The translations under genes were made by a program, and so were the position numbers. The notes beneath the pieces are model-generated. The model saw only the letters and a program-made list of their open reading frames with translations, did no database searches and had not been told where the DNA came from. From Blastomussa wellsi (lineage: Eukaryota > Cnidaria > Anthozoa > Scleractinia > Plerogyridae): a DNA stretch of 64,000 bases. Numbering within the stretch: position 1 is the stretch's first letter; every line of letters starts with the position of its first letter. Shown in pieces: positions 16,222 through 26,156 of this stretch. The stretch spans positions 10,677,407-10,741,406 of the forward strand of contig OX393565.1 of the NCBI GenBank assembly GCA_947652115.1, in the 5' to 3' direction.

Positions 16222-16854
16222 TTATAAATGTTCGTTAAAATTCTTTGAGATTATTTTTCTTGGTTTGTCAATGTAGAGAAATAAATATTCTTCTTTAGTT
16301 CCTCTCAGATATTGCCCATGAGTTACACCATTTTCTTTTGATATTGTATTTGCTTCTCTTCTTGATTGGAGGTCAAAGATAATTAGATGAGAACAATTAA
16401 GTCTAATATCCTTTGGAGTTGAGTGATATGATTATGATAAATAAATGACTGAAAAATTCTTATGACGACCTTGAATGAAGAAATCAATAATTGGCTTCTG
16501 ATTTTTCTCAGTTACAAAGTCATCAAATATAACTATCTTTTGACCTTGGGGTGATAGTTGAGTGATTCGAATTATTTCTTGCGAAGATGTAGTAATTACA
16601 TTATATCCTACTTGTTTCGATATTGGTTTGAAACTATCTATGGGGAGTTTATATTTACTTTGGTCAAGGTTTGTAGCGTAAAAGAATATTGCGTCATAGA
16701 ATACCAGAGGTTTAATTATCATGTGCACTAATACATTGGTTTTACCTTACCCACAGATAAGCATACGAAAGGTATCTGAGGGCATAAATGGATAGAGTTG
16801 TCTGAAATTACTCTTGGCTCCTTTTCCATGAATTTCGTAGTTTGGAATCTTCAT
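16222..16854 (-). pseudogene. FtsK/HerA-type DNA-packaging ATPase, two stops
   Basis: The frame runs from ATG 16854 to TAA 16222 (about 210 codons) with two internal stops. The Walker A region (LICG then GKTNVL) is interrupted by TAA at 16748-16750. Walker B is clear in KIVIFDDFVTEKNQKP, followed by RHKNFSVIYLS; the second stop, TAA 16432-16434, lies where the sensor glutamine of A32-like ATPases usually follows. The length fits Polinton packaging ATPases, which pump DNA into capsids. It is head-to-head with the fibre gene (44-base gap). Confidence 0.8.
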
Positions 16855-16897
16855 TATATACAATTATATACACAATTTTAGGTACATAATCAGTATA

Positions 16898-18037
16898 ATG
16901 GGAGTAATAAATGATTTTGCTCATTACATGCAAAGTGGAATTGAAAAAGTGGTTGATTTATTCAAATTGACTTCAGATGGAAATTATGATATTGGAAATA
17001 AAAAGATAACTAATATGGCTGAAGGTACTGAAAATGGTGACGCTATAACAAAACATCAATTGGATACACTTGCTAAAAATATGGCTAGTGGAGTACATGA
17101 AAAGGGACATTTAAATTTAGATGGACATAAGATATTTGGTGTAGAGAATAATCCAGATGCAAGAGATGATGGTCCATATGATGGTTATGAAAAGGATATG
17201 AAAAGTGTAGTGAATAAAGAATATTTAAATTTACATTTCCTTAGAACGAATGGAAATTCTCATGACCTCAAAGGGAGAAATGTCATTAATAGCGAACCTT
17301 TCAGTGACGTTACATATGATGAGAAGTCATTAGTTCCAAGGAAGTATGTTGATGATCAAGACTTAAAGAAGGCTGACAAAACAGATGCACTACTTCTTAA
17401 GTCTGATAAATCTATTGAAATGAAAGGTGATTTGAATATGAACAATAAAAACCTTTTAAATTCACCACAACTAGATTCCTTTAGCAGTAAAATAAAAACC
17501 ATTGGTAATAATGTTATTTTTGGAAAAAATTCAATGAAAGGTGATTTGAATATGGATGGTAATAAAATTATGAATGTAAAAAATGGAGGAGATGATGATG
17601 CTGTAAATAAAAGATATATTGATGATTCTATGGGAAGAATAAAGTCAATTGAAAGTGACAAAGATTTTGATATAGGAGTTGGAAGTATTTTATCAAGTAA
17701 GGATGTCACTCACGAAAGACAATATGCAACTAAAAAATATGTTGATACAGAAATGGCTGAAAGTCATGTAAATCCAAGTACAAATAAAAGTAATTATTTT
17801 GGTTTTGCAATGGATGATTCAAGGTTGTGGAAAACTGAAAATAAAACACGAAATTTAAATATCATTCAGAAAGATATGGGTATTCATAGGGTAAATAAGA
17901 GGGTTGTTGAATTTGAAATAAATAGAGAAGTAAAGACTGGAAGTGATGGTAAATTTTATTGGTATCTGGGGAGAATCAGTGTTGATTGCTCTTCATTAGA
18001 TAAAGATGAATATACTTTATGTATTGTATTGAATTGA
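16898..18037 (+). CDS. Fibre-like repeat protein, N-terminal part
   Basis: 379 residues built from repeats of the form LDMxxxKIxNxxxxxxxxDAVNKxYVD: DIGNKKITNMAEG with DAITKHQLD (about residue 30), LNLDGHKIFGV (75), KSLVPRKYVDD (145), DLNMNNKNLLN (180), DLNMDGNKIMNV with DAVNKRYIDD (215) and ATKKYVD (285). This is the shaft repeat of phage-type tail fibres and of fibre-like proteins in some Polintons, implying a trimeric receptor-binding spike. The frame ends at 18037, continues in another frame to 18213, and the 3' part is displaced by the LINE. Confidence 0.6.
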   Translation: MGVINDFAHYMQSGIEKVVDLFKLTSDGNYDIGNKKITNMAEGTENGDAITKHQLDTLAKNMASGVHEKGHLNLDGHKIFGVENNPDARDDGPYDGYEKDMKSVVNKEYLNLHFLRTNGNSHDLKGRNVINSEPFSDVTYDEKSLVPRKYVDDQDLKKADKTDALLLKSDKSIEMKGDLNMNNKNLLNSPQLDSFSSKIKTIGNNVIFGKNSMKGDLNMDGNKIMNVKNGGDDDAVNKRYIDDSMGRIKSIESDKDFDIGVGSILSSKDVTHERQYATKKYVDTEMAESHVNPSTNKSNYFGFAMDDSRLWKTENKTRNLNIIQKDMGIHRVNKRVVEFEINREVKTGSDGKFYWYLGRISVDCSSLDKDEYTLCIVLN

Positions 18038-18254
18038 AGTGGAATATTAATACTCAACTAGATGTCACTTCTGATTCAGTGAATATAGCTAAACAAACAT
18101 CAAAGAACTCTATTCACAGAACTTTATATGTTGATATAAATTTTGACTTGAAACATGACATTGCTGTTGATTTGCATATGGTTTCTATATGGGATAAGGG
18201 GGTATTCAAGTGATGTTAACTCTAAGATTTATGATGCATTGTATTATTATGAAG

Positions 18255-21200
18255 GGGGTGTATGGGGTGCTTGCTGGTGGTAGTACCTTTGCAGGGAGGC
18301 GGTCGCATCCTTCCCTGGGTGGCTGAACTGCACTGGTCCACACGCAACACTCAGCTCTGACTTATGGCTCCCAGAAGCTGCAGACATTGCAACGGCCACA
18401 CCCCGGACAACGGTGTCGACCCACCGGCTAAACTACGTCAGGGTAACCAGCCTTAGTAGTGGGCTGGTGATAGTAGAGGGCAGATGGGGCTCTTTAGCTG
18501 TGAAAAGCAGCCCATCTAGGAGACAGAAAACTCCAAAATCAAACTCGGGGGGTAGTACCCGTTAGTCCAATAAGGCACCTACCTAGGGAAAGGAAAATCC
18601 CGATAAAACACCAACCCTCTCCATCGGAGTTGGTTGTAGGGCCAATCACCCTACACCGTAAAAAATACTCGATTACGGAAACCAGAGATTTGTTGACGAA
18701 AACCTACGCTGGATCAAGCACGACGACATGCCAAACTCCGGTGGATAGCTATATTACATGGGACGATGGCAGAATGACGGACACGGGCCAAAGTCGCAAG
18801 GACGCTCGTGGACTGAGAGGGTCGTTGGCTAGTCCAAAAATTATGTATAGGATTGGATGTTGGAATGTGCGGACAATGTATAGTATTGGTAAAACAGCTC
18901 AACTAACATCGGAGATGCGACGTTACAGGATCAGTATACTGGGAGTCAGCGAGTGTAGATGGGCTGGATTTGGCAAGCTGAGAACTCAAACTGGAGAGAC
19001 TATTCTTTACTCGGGTAGAGAGGATGATGTTCACCAAAGTGGAGTAGCAGTAGTGATGACCAGGTATGCCAGTGGGTGTCTGGAGAGTTGGGAACCTGTC
19101 AGCGATAGGATTATAACAGCCAGGTTTCACTCTAAATACATAAAGACAACCATAGTTCAGGTGTATGCCCCAACCAACGAAGCGGAGGACGAGGCAAAAG
19201 AGACATTCTACGAGCAACTTCAGAAGGTATTGGATACAGTTCCCAGACACGACATGCCCTTGGTGATGGGGGACTGGAATGCCAAAGTGGGAGAAAGACA
19301 GGAGGGTGAGAGCGGCATTGTTGGAAAAGATGGCTTAATGTGTGAGAGAAATGATAATGGCGACCGCTTTGTGTCCTTCTGTGCGTATAACAACCTTGCA
19401 ATAACATCAACTATGTTCCCTCACAAGGATGTACATAAATACACATGGACCTCCCCAGACGGTCAGTACCGGAACCAGATCAATCACGTGGCAGTCAGGT
19501 CTCAATTCAAAAGGTCAGTCCAAGACACAAGAGCGCACAGAGGAGCTGATGTGGGAAGTGATCACAATCTTGTAATAACTAAAGCAAAACTCAGACTGAA
19601 CAGCACAGGCAAGAAACAGGAGGGGACCATCAGGTTTGAGGAGAGCAAGTTGAAAGAGCCTGTGATTAGACAGCAGTTCCAGCTCGAGCTGAGGAATAGA
19701 TTCAAAATCCTCCAGATGACAGATCAGAACGACATGGATGAAGATGACAACCAGATTAGTCAGCCTGATGACCAGAACAGCAGCATAGACTACATGTGGC
19801 AGAAGATGAAATCCGCATACACAGATACAGCAATGAAGGTATTAGGGCGAAGGAAGAAGAAGAGTAAGAGCTGGATTAGCATGGAAAGTTGGAGAAAGAT
19901 CGAGGAGAGAAGGAGACTGAAAAAGAGAATAGGAGATGCTCGATCGGAGAGGCTGAAGAACAAAGCTCGAAATGATTACAGAGAAAAAGACAAGGAGGTG
20001 AAGAGGAGCCTCAGGAAGGATAAAAGAGACTGGATTAACGGTGTCGCACAAGAAGCGGAAGACTCTGCCAGTCGGGGCCAAATGAAGGGAGTATACGAAG
20101 CAACCAGGAGGTTATGTAATGAAGGGCCAAGAAAGGCAGGAATGGTGAAGGGCAAGGGAGGAAAGTTATTGACTAAAGAAGACGAGGTTAAAGCAAGATG
20201 GCAGGAACACTTCACGGAAGTCTTAAACAGGCCAGTTCCCGAAGTTGATATTGAGGTGGAGGAGGCAGACATTGTAAATAATGGCATCAACATAGGAGAG
20301 ATAACAAGGGGGGAGATCAGGAGTGCATTGAAGGACATGAAAGGTGGAAAGGCACCGGGTATTGATAGTATCACGGCAGACCTTCTAAGGGTTGACACTG
20401 ACACCACAGTTAATGTCCTTTATGAGTTATTCAACAAAATATGGGACGAAGAAAGTATCCCAGAGGACTGGTCCAGGGGGCTTATCATCAAACTGCCCAA
20501 GAAGGGAGATCTGACGAGTTGTGGAAACTGGAGAGGTATCACCCTCATGTCCATTGTAGCCAAGGTGTTGGGAAAAATCTTGATCAAAAGGATTGTTGCT
20601 GGAACAGATGCCGAGTTAAGAAGAGAACAAGCTGGTTTTAGAAAGGGAAGGAGCACGACGGAGCAGATCTTCGTACTCAGCAACATAATTGAACAGGTAG
20701 TCGAATGGAACTCTAGCCTCTACCTTTGTTTCGTGGACTATGAGAAGGCCTTCGATAGCATACACAGAGACACTCTCTGGAAGATCATGAGGTGCTATGG
20801 AATACCAGCAAAGATCGTGAGAATGGTGCAAGTCATGTACACTAACTGCACATGTGCTGTGGTGGATGGTGTTGGAAGATCAGATTGGTTCGAGGTGAAG
20901 TCGGGTGTCAAACAGGGTTGCAACATGTCAGGGTTCCTATTCCTCTTGGTGATTGATTGGGTAATGAGAAGATCAGTCGAATGCAAAAGGACAGGCATCA
21001 GGTGGAGGTTGACAACTATGTTAGAGGACTTAGATTTTGCAGACGACTTAGCTCTCATCTCAAGTACATTCACACAGATCCAGTTGAAGATTGACCACCT
21101 GAACAGTAATGGTAAGGGAACGGGTTTAAAGATTAACACCAAGAAAACCAAACTGATGAGAATCAACGCCAATAACAAGAACGCGGTTGTTATAGATGGA

Positions 21201-21846
21201 CAGGAAGTAGATGATGTAGATTGCTTTGACTATCTAGGAGCAAGAATAACCAAGCATGGAGGGGCTGAGGATGATATCAAACACCGACTAGGGAAAGCTA
21301 CAGGTGCATTTAACAAACTAGCCAAGATCTGGAGAAGTGGCCAACTGAGTAAAAACACTAAGATCAGAATCTTCAAGTCCAACGTCGTAGCAGTGTTACT
21401 TTACGGGTGTGAAACATGGAGAATGACAAAGAGGGATGAACAAAAGCTGGACACATTCCTACATAAGTGTTTACGAAGACTACTTAAGATCTATTGGCCA
21501 ATGAAGGTGACGAACGAAGAAGTCAGACGGCGTGCAAAAACTTGTACCATCAGTGAGCAGGTTAGAAGACAGAGATGGCGTTGGATAGGGCATGTTCTAC
21601 GCATGGCATACGATCAGAATCCGCGAATTGCTCTTACCTGGACACCGGAGGGAAGGAGGAACAGAGGACGGCCAAGGGAGACATGGAGAAGGACGGTGGA
21701 GGGAGAGAGGCAGAGGATGGGCTTCAACACTTGGGGCGAGGGTGCCATCGCTGCGAGAGACAGAGTGGGATGGAGAAAACGAATCAACGGCCCTATTCTC
21801 CCAGAGGAGAAATAGGAAATAAGTCAAGTCAAGTATTATTATGAAG
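18255..21846 (+). mobile_element. Full-length RTE-type LINE with target duplication
   Basis: A complete non-LTR retrotransposon: 5' leader of about 375 bases, one long ORF and a very short 3' end (AAGTCAAGTCAA). It is flanked by the 14-bp duplication GTATTATTATGAAG (18241-18254 and 21833-21846), so the LINE itself ends near 21832. Intact ORF and perfect duplication indicate recent insertion. The truncated copy at 3957-4529 is from the same family. Confidence 0.9.
18630..21815 (+). CDS. RTE-type LINE endonuclease/reverse transcriptase
   Basis: A single 1061-residue ORF. Residues about 70-320 form an APE-type endonuclease (GCWNVRTM, LGVSECRW with the catalytic Glu, VQVYAPTN, MGDWNAKVG, SDHNLV). 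Residues about 550-850 form the reverse transcriptase: GKAPGIDSI, FRKGRSTTEQI, VDYEKAFDSI (motif A), GVKQGCNMSG, and DFADDLAL (motif C, catalytic Asp pair intact). The C-terminus (WRWIGHVLRM, WTPEGRR, RGRPRETWRRTVE) is typical of this clade. Similar proteins are often mis-annotated as craniofacial development protein 2-like. It performs target-primed reverse transcription. The ATG used may be a little upstream of the functional start. Confidence 0.9.
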   Translation: MVVGPITLHRKKYSITETRDLLTKTYAGSSTTTCQTPVDSYITWDDGRMTDTGQSRKDARGLRGSLASPKIMYRIGCWNVRTMYSIGKTAQLTSEMRRYRISILGVSECRWAGFGKLRTQTGETILYSGREDDVHQSGVAVVMTRYASGCLESWEPVSDRIITARFHSKYIKTTIVQVYAPTNEAEDEAKETFYEQLQKVLDTVPRHDMPLVMGDWNAKVGERQEGESGIVGKDGLMCERNDNGDRFVSFCAYNNLAITSTMFPHKDVHKYTWTSPDGQYRNQINHVAVRSQFKRSVQDTRAHRGADVGSDHNLVITKAKLRLNSTGKKQEGTIRFEESKLKEPVIRQQFQLELRNRFKILQMTDQNDMDEDDNQISQPDDQNSSIDYMWQKMKSAYTDTAMKVLGRRKKKSKSWISMESWRKIEERRRLKKRIGDARSERLKNKARNDYREKDKEVKRSLRKDKRDWINGVAQEAEDSASRGQMKGVYEATRRLCNEGPRKAGMVKGKGGKLLTKEDEVKARWQEHFTEVLNRPVPEVDIEVEEADIVNNGINIGEITRGEIRSALKDMKGGKAPGIDSITADLLRVDTDTTVNVLYELFNKIWDEESIPEDWSRGLIIKLPKKGDLTSCGNWRGITLMSIVAKVLGKILIKRIVAGTDAELRREQAGFRKGRSTTEQIFVLSNIIEQVVEWNSSLYLCFVDYEKAFDSIHRDTLWKIMRCYGIPAKIVRMVQVMYTNCTCAVVDGVGRSDWFEVKSGVKQGCNMSGFLFLLVIDWVMRRSVECKRTGIRWRLTTMLEDLDFADDLALISSTFTQIQLKIDHLNSNGKGTGLKINTKKTKLMRINANNKNAVVIDGQEVDDVDCFDYLGARITKHGGAEDDIKHRLGKATGAFNKLAKIWRSGQLSKNTKIRIFKSNVVAVLLYGCETWRMTKRDEQKLDTFLHKCLRRLLKIYWPMKVTNEEVRRRAKTCTISEQVRRQRWRWIGHVLRMAYDQNPRIALTWTPEGRRNRGRPRETWRRTVEGERQRMGFNTWGEGAIAARDRVGWRKRINGPILPEEK

Positions 21847-22328
21847 ACAATGAGATTCACTTTGAAGAGCCAATAAATATGGGTAATAAAATCATAAGAG
21901 GAATTTTAAGTGATGATGATAACTCTGCTGTATCTTTATATCTTCTAAAGCAATATTCTGATATCTTGAGAGAAGAAAATCAGATGGATCGTAAATTGAT
22001 TAATGACCGGATTTATCTTCAGTTATTCAATACTTTTTTTGACGTCAGAAATCCACAAAATTTAAATTTAAATACACAATCATTAGGTATAGAAATAACA
22101 GGATCAACGAATGTAAGTAATTTTGATACAAGTCTACGTTTTGATGGAAATAAAGATATCAGCCACTATTTTGGACAGAAAGGAATGGACATAAAAAATG
22201 GTGAAATTAATATTAATTTAGATATAAACAAATTTACTTTTGTTATTGTCTTTGAGCATAAAAGTGGAAAAGCTAATTATTCACACATTAATTTTCGGAA
22301 GGTCGACGGATATTTTATTTTGTTATAA

Positions 22329-22661
22329 ATTACTCATATATTGTTATTTTTAAAGGTAGACAAAATATTGTAAACTCATCATTCGTCAGCAGTTATAATT
22401 ATAAAAAATAATGGCACATATAAATTAAAAATGAATGTAAATGGAGCTGAAGCAAGCAAAACTTTCAGTTCAGACAACGCTCCAGTTAAAAAAATGACTT
22501 TTCTGCTTGGTTCTTTAAAACGGAAAAAATAGCTATACAATCAGATAAATTCTTTGACACGAATGATGTGAAGCACCATCAAGTTTCACTCAATGAAATT
22601 CATAATGGGCTTTACGTCAACTAATTGTTGCAATAAATTGTCTAAATAATCAATATAATAT
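22329..22661. other. AT-rich stretch with decayed small ORFs
   Basis: An ATG near 22431 begins a short Lys-rich frame that soon stops (22529-22531), and an adjacent frame continues to TAA near 22620. Probably a broken small gene of element 2; not recognised. Confidence 0.25.
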
Positions 22662-23140
22662 ATGGAGCAGAAAGCAATTGACTTTAATCATATTTCCGAG
22701 AAATTAATGACTGAAGAAGTAGAGGAGTTGAAAGCGTATTGTAAGTCATATCATGAGAAATGTTGGTGTTATGAGACAAATATCGTAAATGGAAAATCAT
22801 AGCAGACGCTAGTTCTGTCTTATTCGCTGGCGGCAGAGTTGTGTCTTCAATTGCTACTAGCAGAATTGCTTTGATTGGAATCTCTACAATTGCCATCTTT
22901 ATTCAAATTTACTTGAAGCATAAAAATATTGATGAAAAGATAAACACATGTAAATACACATATCAATCATATAAACATCTCTCAAATGAAATAAAGAATT
23001 GCCTTCCGACTGGTCAGTTTTCACGTGAAAACCTTACTCTTATAATGTCTCATAAAGATGATCTTATTATTGATATTGTGCCTGTTGTTGAAAGATTCGA
23101 GACTTACTATGATAGAATATTTAATGAAACAGCTCTTTGA
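22662..23140 (+). pseudogene. Membrane protein of element 2, frameshifted
   Basis: Starts at ATG 22662 with an acidic helix and SYHEKCWCYE, like the YH..WW motif of the element 1 protein at 11054. That frame stops at TAG 22799, while a second frame, open from about 22780 to 23140, carries a hydrophobic hairpin (IALIGISTIAIFIQIYL) and a helical C-terminal domain. One frameshift near 22785 separates them. Part of the 3' region is duplicated, diverged, near 27640-27715. Confidence 0.5.
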
Positions 23141-23147
23141 GTGAAGA

Positions 23148-23675
23148 GCTCGAATTAATCATTTGTTTCCACATTTTATCATAATTTTGTTTCGTCCTCT
23201 TACTTATTCTCTCATATTTTTCTCTGAATAATTCTTTGGACGAAGAATTGATGTGACTAAAGATCCTATAAAATACATATGAAAATTTAATGAATCTCTT
23301 TCTTTCTGGAAATAGCTCTGAATGCTTTTCCGAGATATTTAAATGATAAATAAACTATATTTCTCTCATGGGTTGTAAAGCTTATGTGATTCTTATAACG
23401 GGAGTATTATCTATATGATATTTTCGATTATAAACTGATTTTCTACTCATTTTATACATATTCTGGTAAAAACCTTCATAGTAATCATTTACCATATCAT
23501 AACCCTGAATAAGACCACAATTTTCACAAACATGAGTACCTTCATCATTCACAATTCTTTTATTCTTACAGCATTGAGCTTCTTTCTTCTCATAGGAATA
23601 TTCCTGAAAAGCTTCTAACATTTTAAGGTATAAATTATCCCAATATGACAAATCACTTTTGGATTCTTCCTTCAT
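23148..23675 (-). pseudogene. Zinc-ribbon, VLTF3-like transcription factor, frameshifted
   Basis: Reverse ORF 23675-23382 has a zinc ribbon (C-x-N...VCENCGLIQGYD), then Tyr-rich sequence and YNRKYHI. After its stop the coding signal continues in other frames down to about 23148 with basic helices (RKRFIKFSYVFYRIF near 23290). Zinc ribbon, YNR..H motif and F-x-Y-rich helix resemble the VLTF3-like late transcription factors of large DNA viruses, reported in some related mobile viruses. The family call is an inference. Convergent with the membrane protein gene. Confidence 0.4.
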
Positions 23676-23916
23676 AATATATGCTGTTATTTTCTAAACT
23701 GCGTACCGAAAATAACTTATTTATGCTCTAGACTCTGTAATAATGAAACACACAGAAGCAAATACACAATAATGAATTTATTGTATAGGAGGAATAGGTC
23801 GGCAGTGGTATAATACGACCTCCTAAACGCTAAAGCAACTTACATGATACAGAAGTATAAATGATAGGAAAAATACAAAACTGAATCTAAACCCACTCGT
23901 ACAAAAATTGAATAAA

Positions 23917-24952
23917 TTAAATTCCAATGTGCAAAGGAACATAAAGACGCGAGTCGACTTTATCGTGGACGTAGCCGTCTTTAGCTGAATCTGACTTCCA
24001 CCTTCCGTGAACTTTAAAAAGCCGATCTGGAACATTCAGATTAGCAGCGGAAGTAGCTCCTCCGAACCTAAAGCTGTGACTACTAAACTTAGAAGGGTCT
24101 AACCCAATAGCTTTCAGCTTCCCCTTAAGAATTTCTCTCGCCCTGCTAGCAGTGAGGGGCTTTGAAGACAAGACATTGCCGATTCAAATCCTTGTCGTAG
24201 CGTAAGGATCTGAAAATGAAATTCTGGGAAAAAGAAGGAATCCTGGCAGCTTCTAAGTACTTAATAAGGTATGTATAAGGGCAAGTAATATTGCCTGTCT
24301 TGGCAATATAAACCCAGGAACCCTCTCTGTACCTATCAGTCTTGCCAACTTCTATGAAAATCTTATGATAGAGATCTTCAGTTACAATATTAGATCTCCT
24401 AATGCTTAAAAGCTCGGAAAAGCGGAAAAAGCCAGCATATGCAAGTAAACACATACAGACAAACCGGATATCAAGTAAGTTACTACTTTCCCCATAATGC
24501 TGCAAAATTAAGCCAAGGATCTCTGGAGTAATGGGCTCCGCCTTCCTGACAGGTTTACGAGGAGCACGACTGGAAGCCTCAACAATAGACCTGACGAGAA
24601 AGTTTTCACACGGATTGGGATTCCCAAAACCTGATGACTTATGTACCCAGTTAATAGCGTTAAAAACGCCGTAAATGGTGGAACTACCTAACAAATTTTC
24701 TAATAAATGATGCAAATACAAGGAAACTGTGAAGGAAGTAGCTGGGAGAAAAGAAACCTCCCCAGTGCTCTGCAAGCACCACGCTTTAAACTTACAAAAT
24801 GATTTACAATAATTAATAACTGTGTTATCAGCTCGAGAATTAAAGGCAGAGAGCCAAAACCTCTCACAAAGTAAAACGCCAAACGTCCGACTGGCAGCTG
24901 CTTTAACATCTGAAGCAAAAAACAGAGAAAATAAAACAACAAAAATGACCAA
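23917..24952 (-). pseudogene. Tyrosine recombinase of DIRS-type element
   Basis: Two overlapping frames (24952-24146 and 24171-23917) give one recombinase with a frameshift near 24160. The N-terminal part holds the core-binding region; AYAGFFRFSELLSIR carries the first catalytic Arg. HSFRFGGATSA and VHGRW supply the H-x-x-R and His/Trp, and DGYVHD holds the nucleophilic Tyr. All key residues are present. It would integrate circular element DNA without target duplication. Confidence 0.75.
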
Positions 24953-25226
24953 AGAAAAAATGTATCAGAAAAATACAACACGTAGTGAAACGAGGTAAGG
25001 TTGGGTCCAAGTGGTCCCAAGAAAAAACACAGAAAAATATTACCACTAAGGGCCAAAGTGGCCCTTGCATAATAAAAAAGACCAAGTGGTCCACAAAACA
25101 AGGATCCAAGTGCATCCCAAAATACTCGGATACCATGTGGTATGAGCGTAAGAACTCTATAAACTGCAGAGAAAAAACCCCCTACAAGACTGAAAAAAGG
25201 GGGGGGGGGGGGCAACTACGGCCTCT

Positions 25227-26156
25227 CTAGGAAAACCGCAAGAACAAAACCCCTGAACGAAAATTAGGTGATCCAAAAAGGGAATTTTTATAGTTACCCA
25301 AAACAAAAACATCAGTACCTAAGGGGATCTCAAAAATATCAGAGAATATGGGAGACAAACCCTCGCCAGTAAAAATTAAAGGCCAAAATGGGGCGGAAGG
25401 CCAAGCAGGAACAACAAGTGTAGCGCGACCGCCAAGGGCAACCATGTGATTAAGGACCTTGGGGATGAGAAAAATAGGTGGAACGAGCCAATTATTCTCG
25501 CCCGCCCAAGAAACAGAAAAGGCATCAACCGCCTCTGTACCAGGGCACCAAAACCTGCTATTAAAACGGGGCAACTGAGTATTCTCATGATTCGCAAACC
25601 GGTCCACAGAATGAGGACCCCATTTCTCTTCGGCCAAAAGGAAATAGTCCCTGTTGACCCGCCAATCATCATAATCCACAATTCTGCTCAAAAAATCAGC
25701 TCTATCATTAGCCGATCTCGGAATCCATTCGATTTCCAATGTGATGCAATTGAGCAAGCACTGCAAATCTTCCTTCATGCTTCCTACTTCAACAATTCTA
25801 GCAACGCCTTGATTGTCAGTATACCACTTAATAGTGCGCCCTTTAAGTAAAGGCAAAAAAGATTCTAGACCCAGGAAAACGGCCTTAAGTTCCCTGTAAG
25901 AGGAGCTCTTCTGCGCCTCATCAACACTCCACAACTTGTGAGAAATGGTGTTGTGAAGATCTAACATATAACTGGCGCAGCCTGTAGAACTCGCATCGGA
26001 ATAACACACACGGGAATAATGGAACTGTGTAGACAAGAGGCGCCTACTATTTAGGGAAGGAATGTTCTCTTTCCAAAAACATAATTCCTTCAGAGTCGAA
26101 CCCGACAGGGAAATTTTTCCGTCCCATGTAGTAACGTTACCAAAGACAAAACCCAA
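25227..26156 (-). CDS. RNase H region of DIRS-type element
   Basis: The ribonuclease H active site is visible and complete: CYSDASS, SYREL, WYTDNQG and NDRADFLSR supply the four acidic residues. It overlaps the end of the RT frame by 20 bases in another frame, so RT and RNase H were one protein before a frameshift near 26145. Confidence 0.75.
   Translation of the reverse strand: MGFVFGNVTTWDGKISLSGSTLKELCFWKENIPSLNSRRLLSTQFHYSRVCYSDASSTGCASYMLDLHNTISHKLWSVDEAQKSSSYRELKAVFLGLESFLPLLKGRTIKWYTDNQGVARIVEVGSMKEDLQCLLNCITLEIEWIPRSANDRADFLSRIVDYDDWRVNRDYFLLAEEKWGPHSVDRFANHENTQLPRFNSRFWCPGTEAVDAFSVSWAGENNWLVPPIFLIPKVLNHMVALGGRATLVVPAWPSAPFWPLIFTGEGLSPIFSDIFEIPLGTDVFVLGNYKNSLFGSPNFRSGVLFLRFS

Larger units (their letters stand above)
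18038..22328 (+). pseudogene. Fibre-like gene, 3' part split by RTE LINE
   Basis: A frame open from 18019 to a TGA at 18211 carries the next part; a run of five G near 18190-18196 is a likely one-base shift. The frame then runs into the LINE target site at 18241-18254. It resumes after the second target-site copy at 21843 in a matching phase and continues to the stop at 22328, including another shaft-like motif (MGNKIIRGILSDDDNSAVS) and a globular end. Coordinates include the LINE. Confidence 0.5.
14900..23720. mobile_element. AT-rich Polinton-like element 2
   Basis: A strongly AT-rich region with Polinton/Maverick hallmark genes: minor-capsid fragment (-), proline/aspartate-rich protein (-), FtsK/HerA-type packaging ATPase (-), fibre-like protein (+), membrane protein (+) and zinc-ribbon late-transcription-factor-like protein (-). 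No major capsid, integrase or PolB was seen here. The base composition is so unlike element 1 that the two are separate integrations. An RTE LINE is inserted at 18255. Confidence 0.7.
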
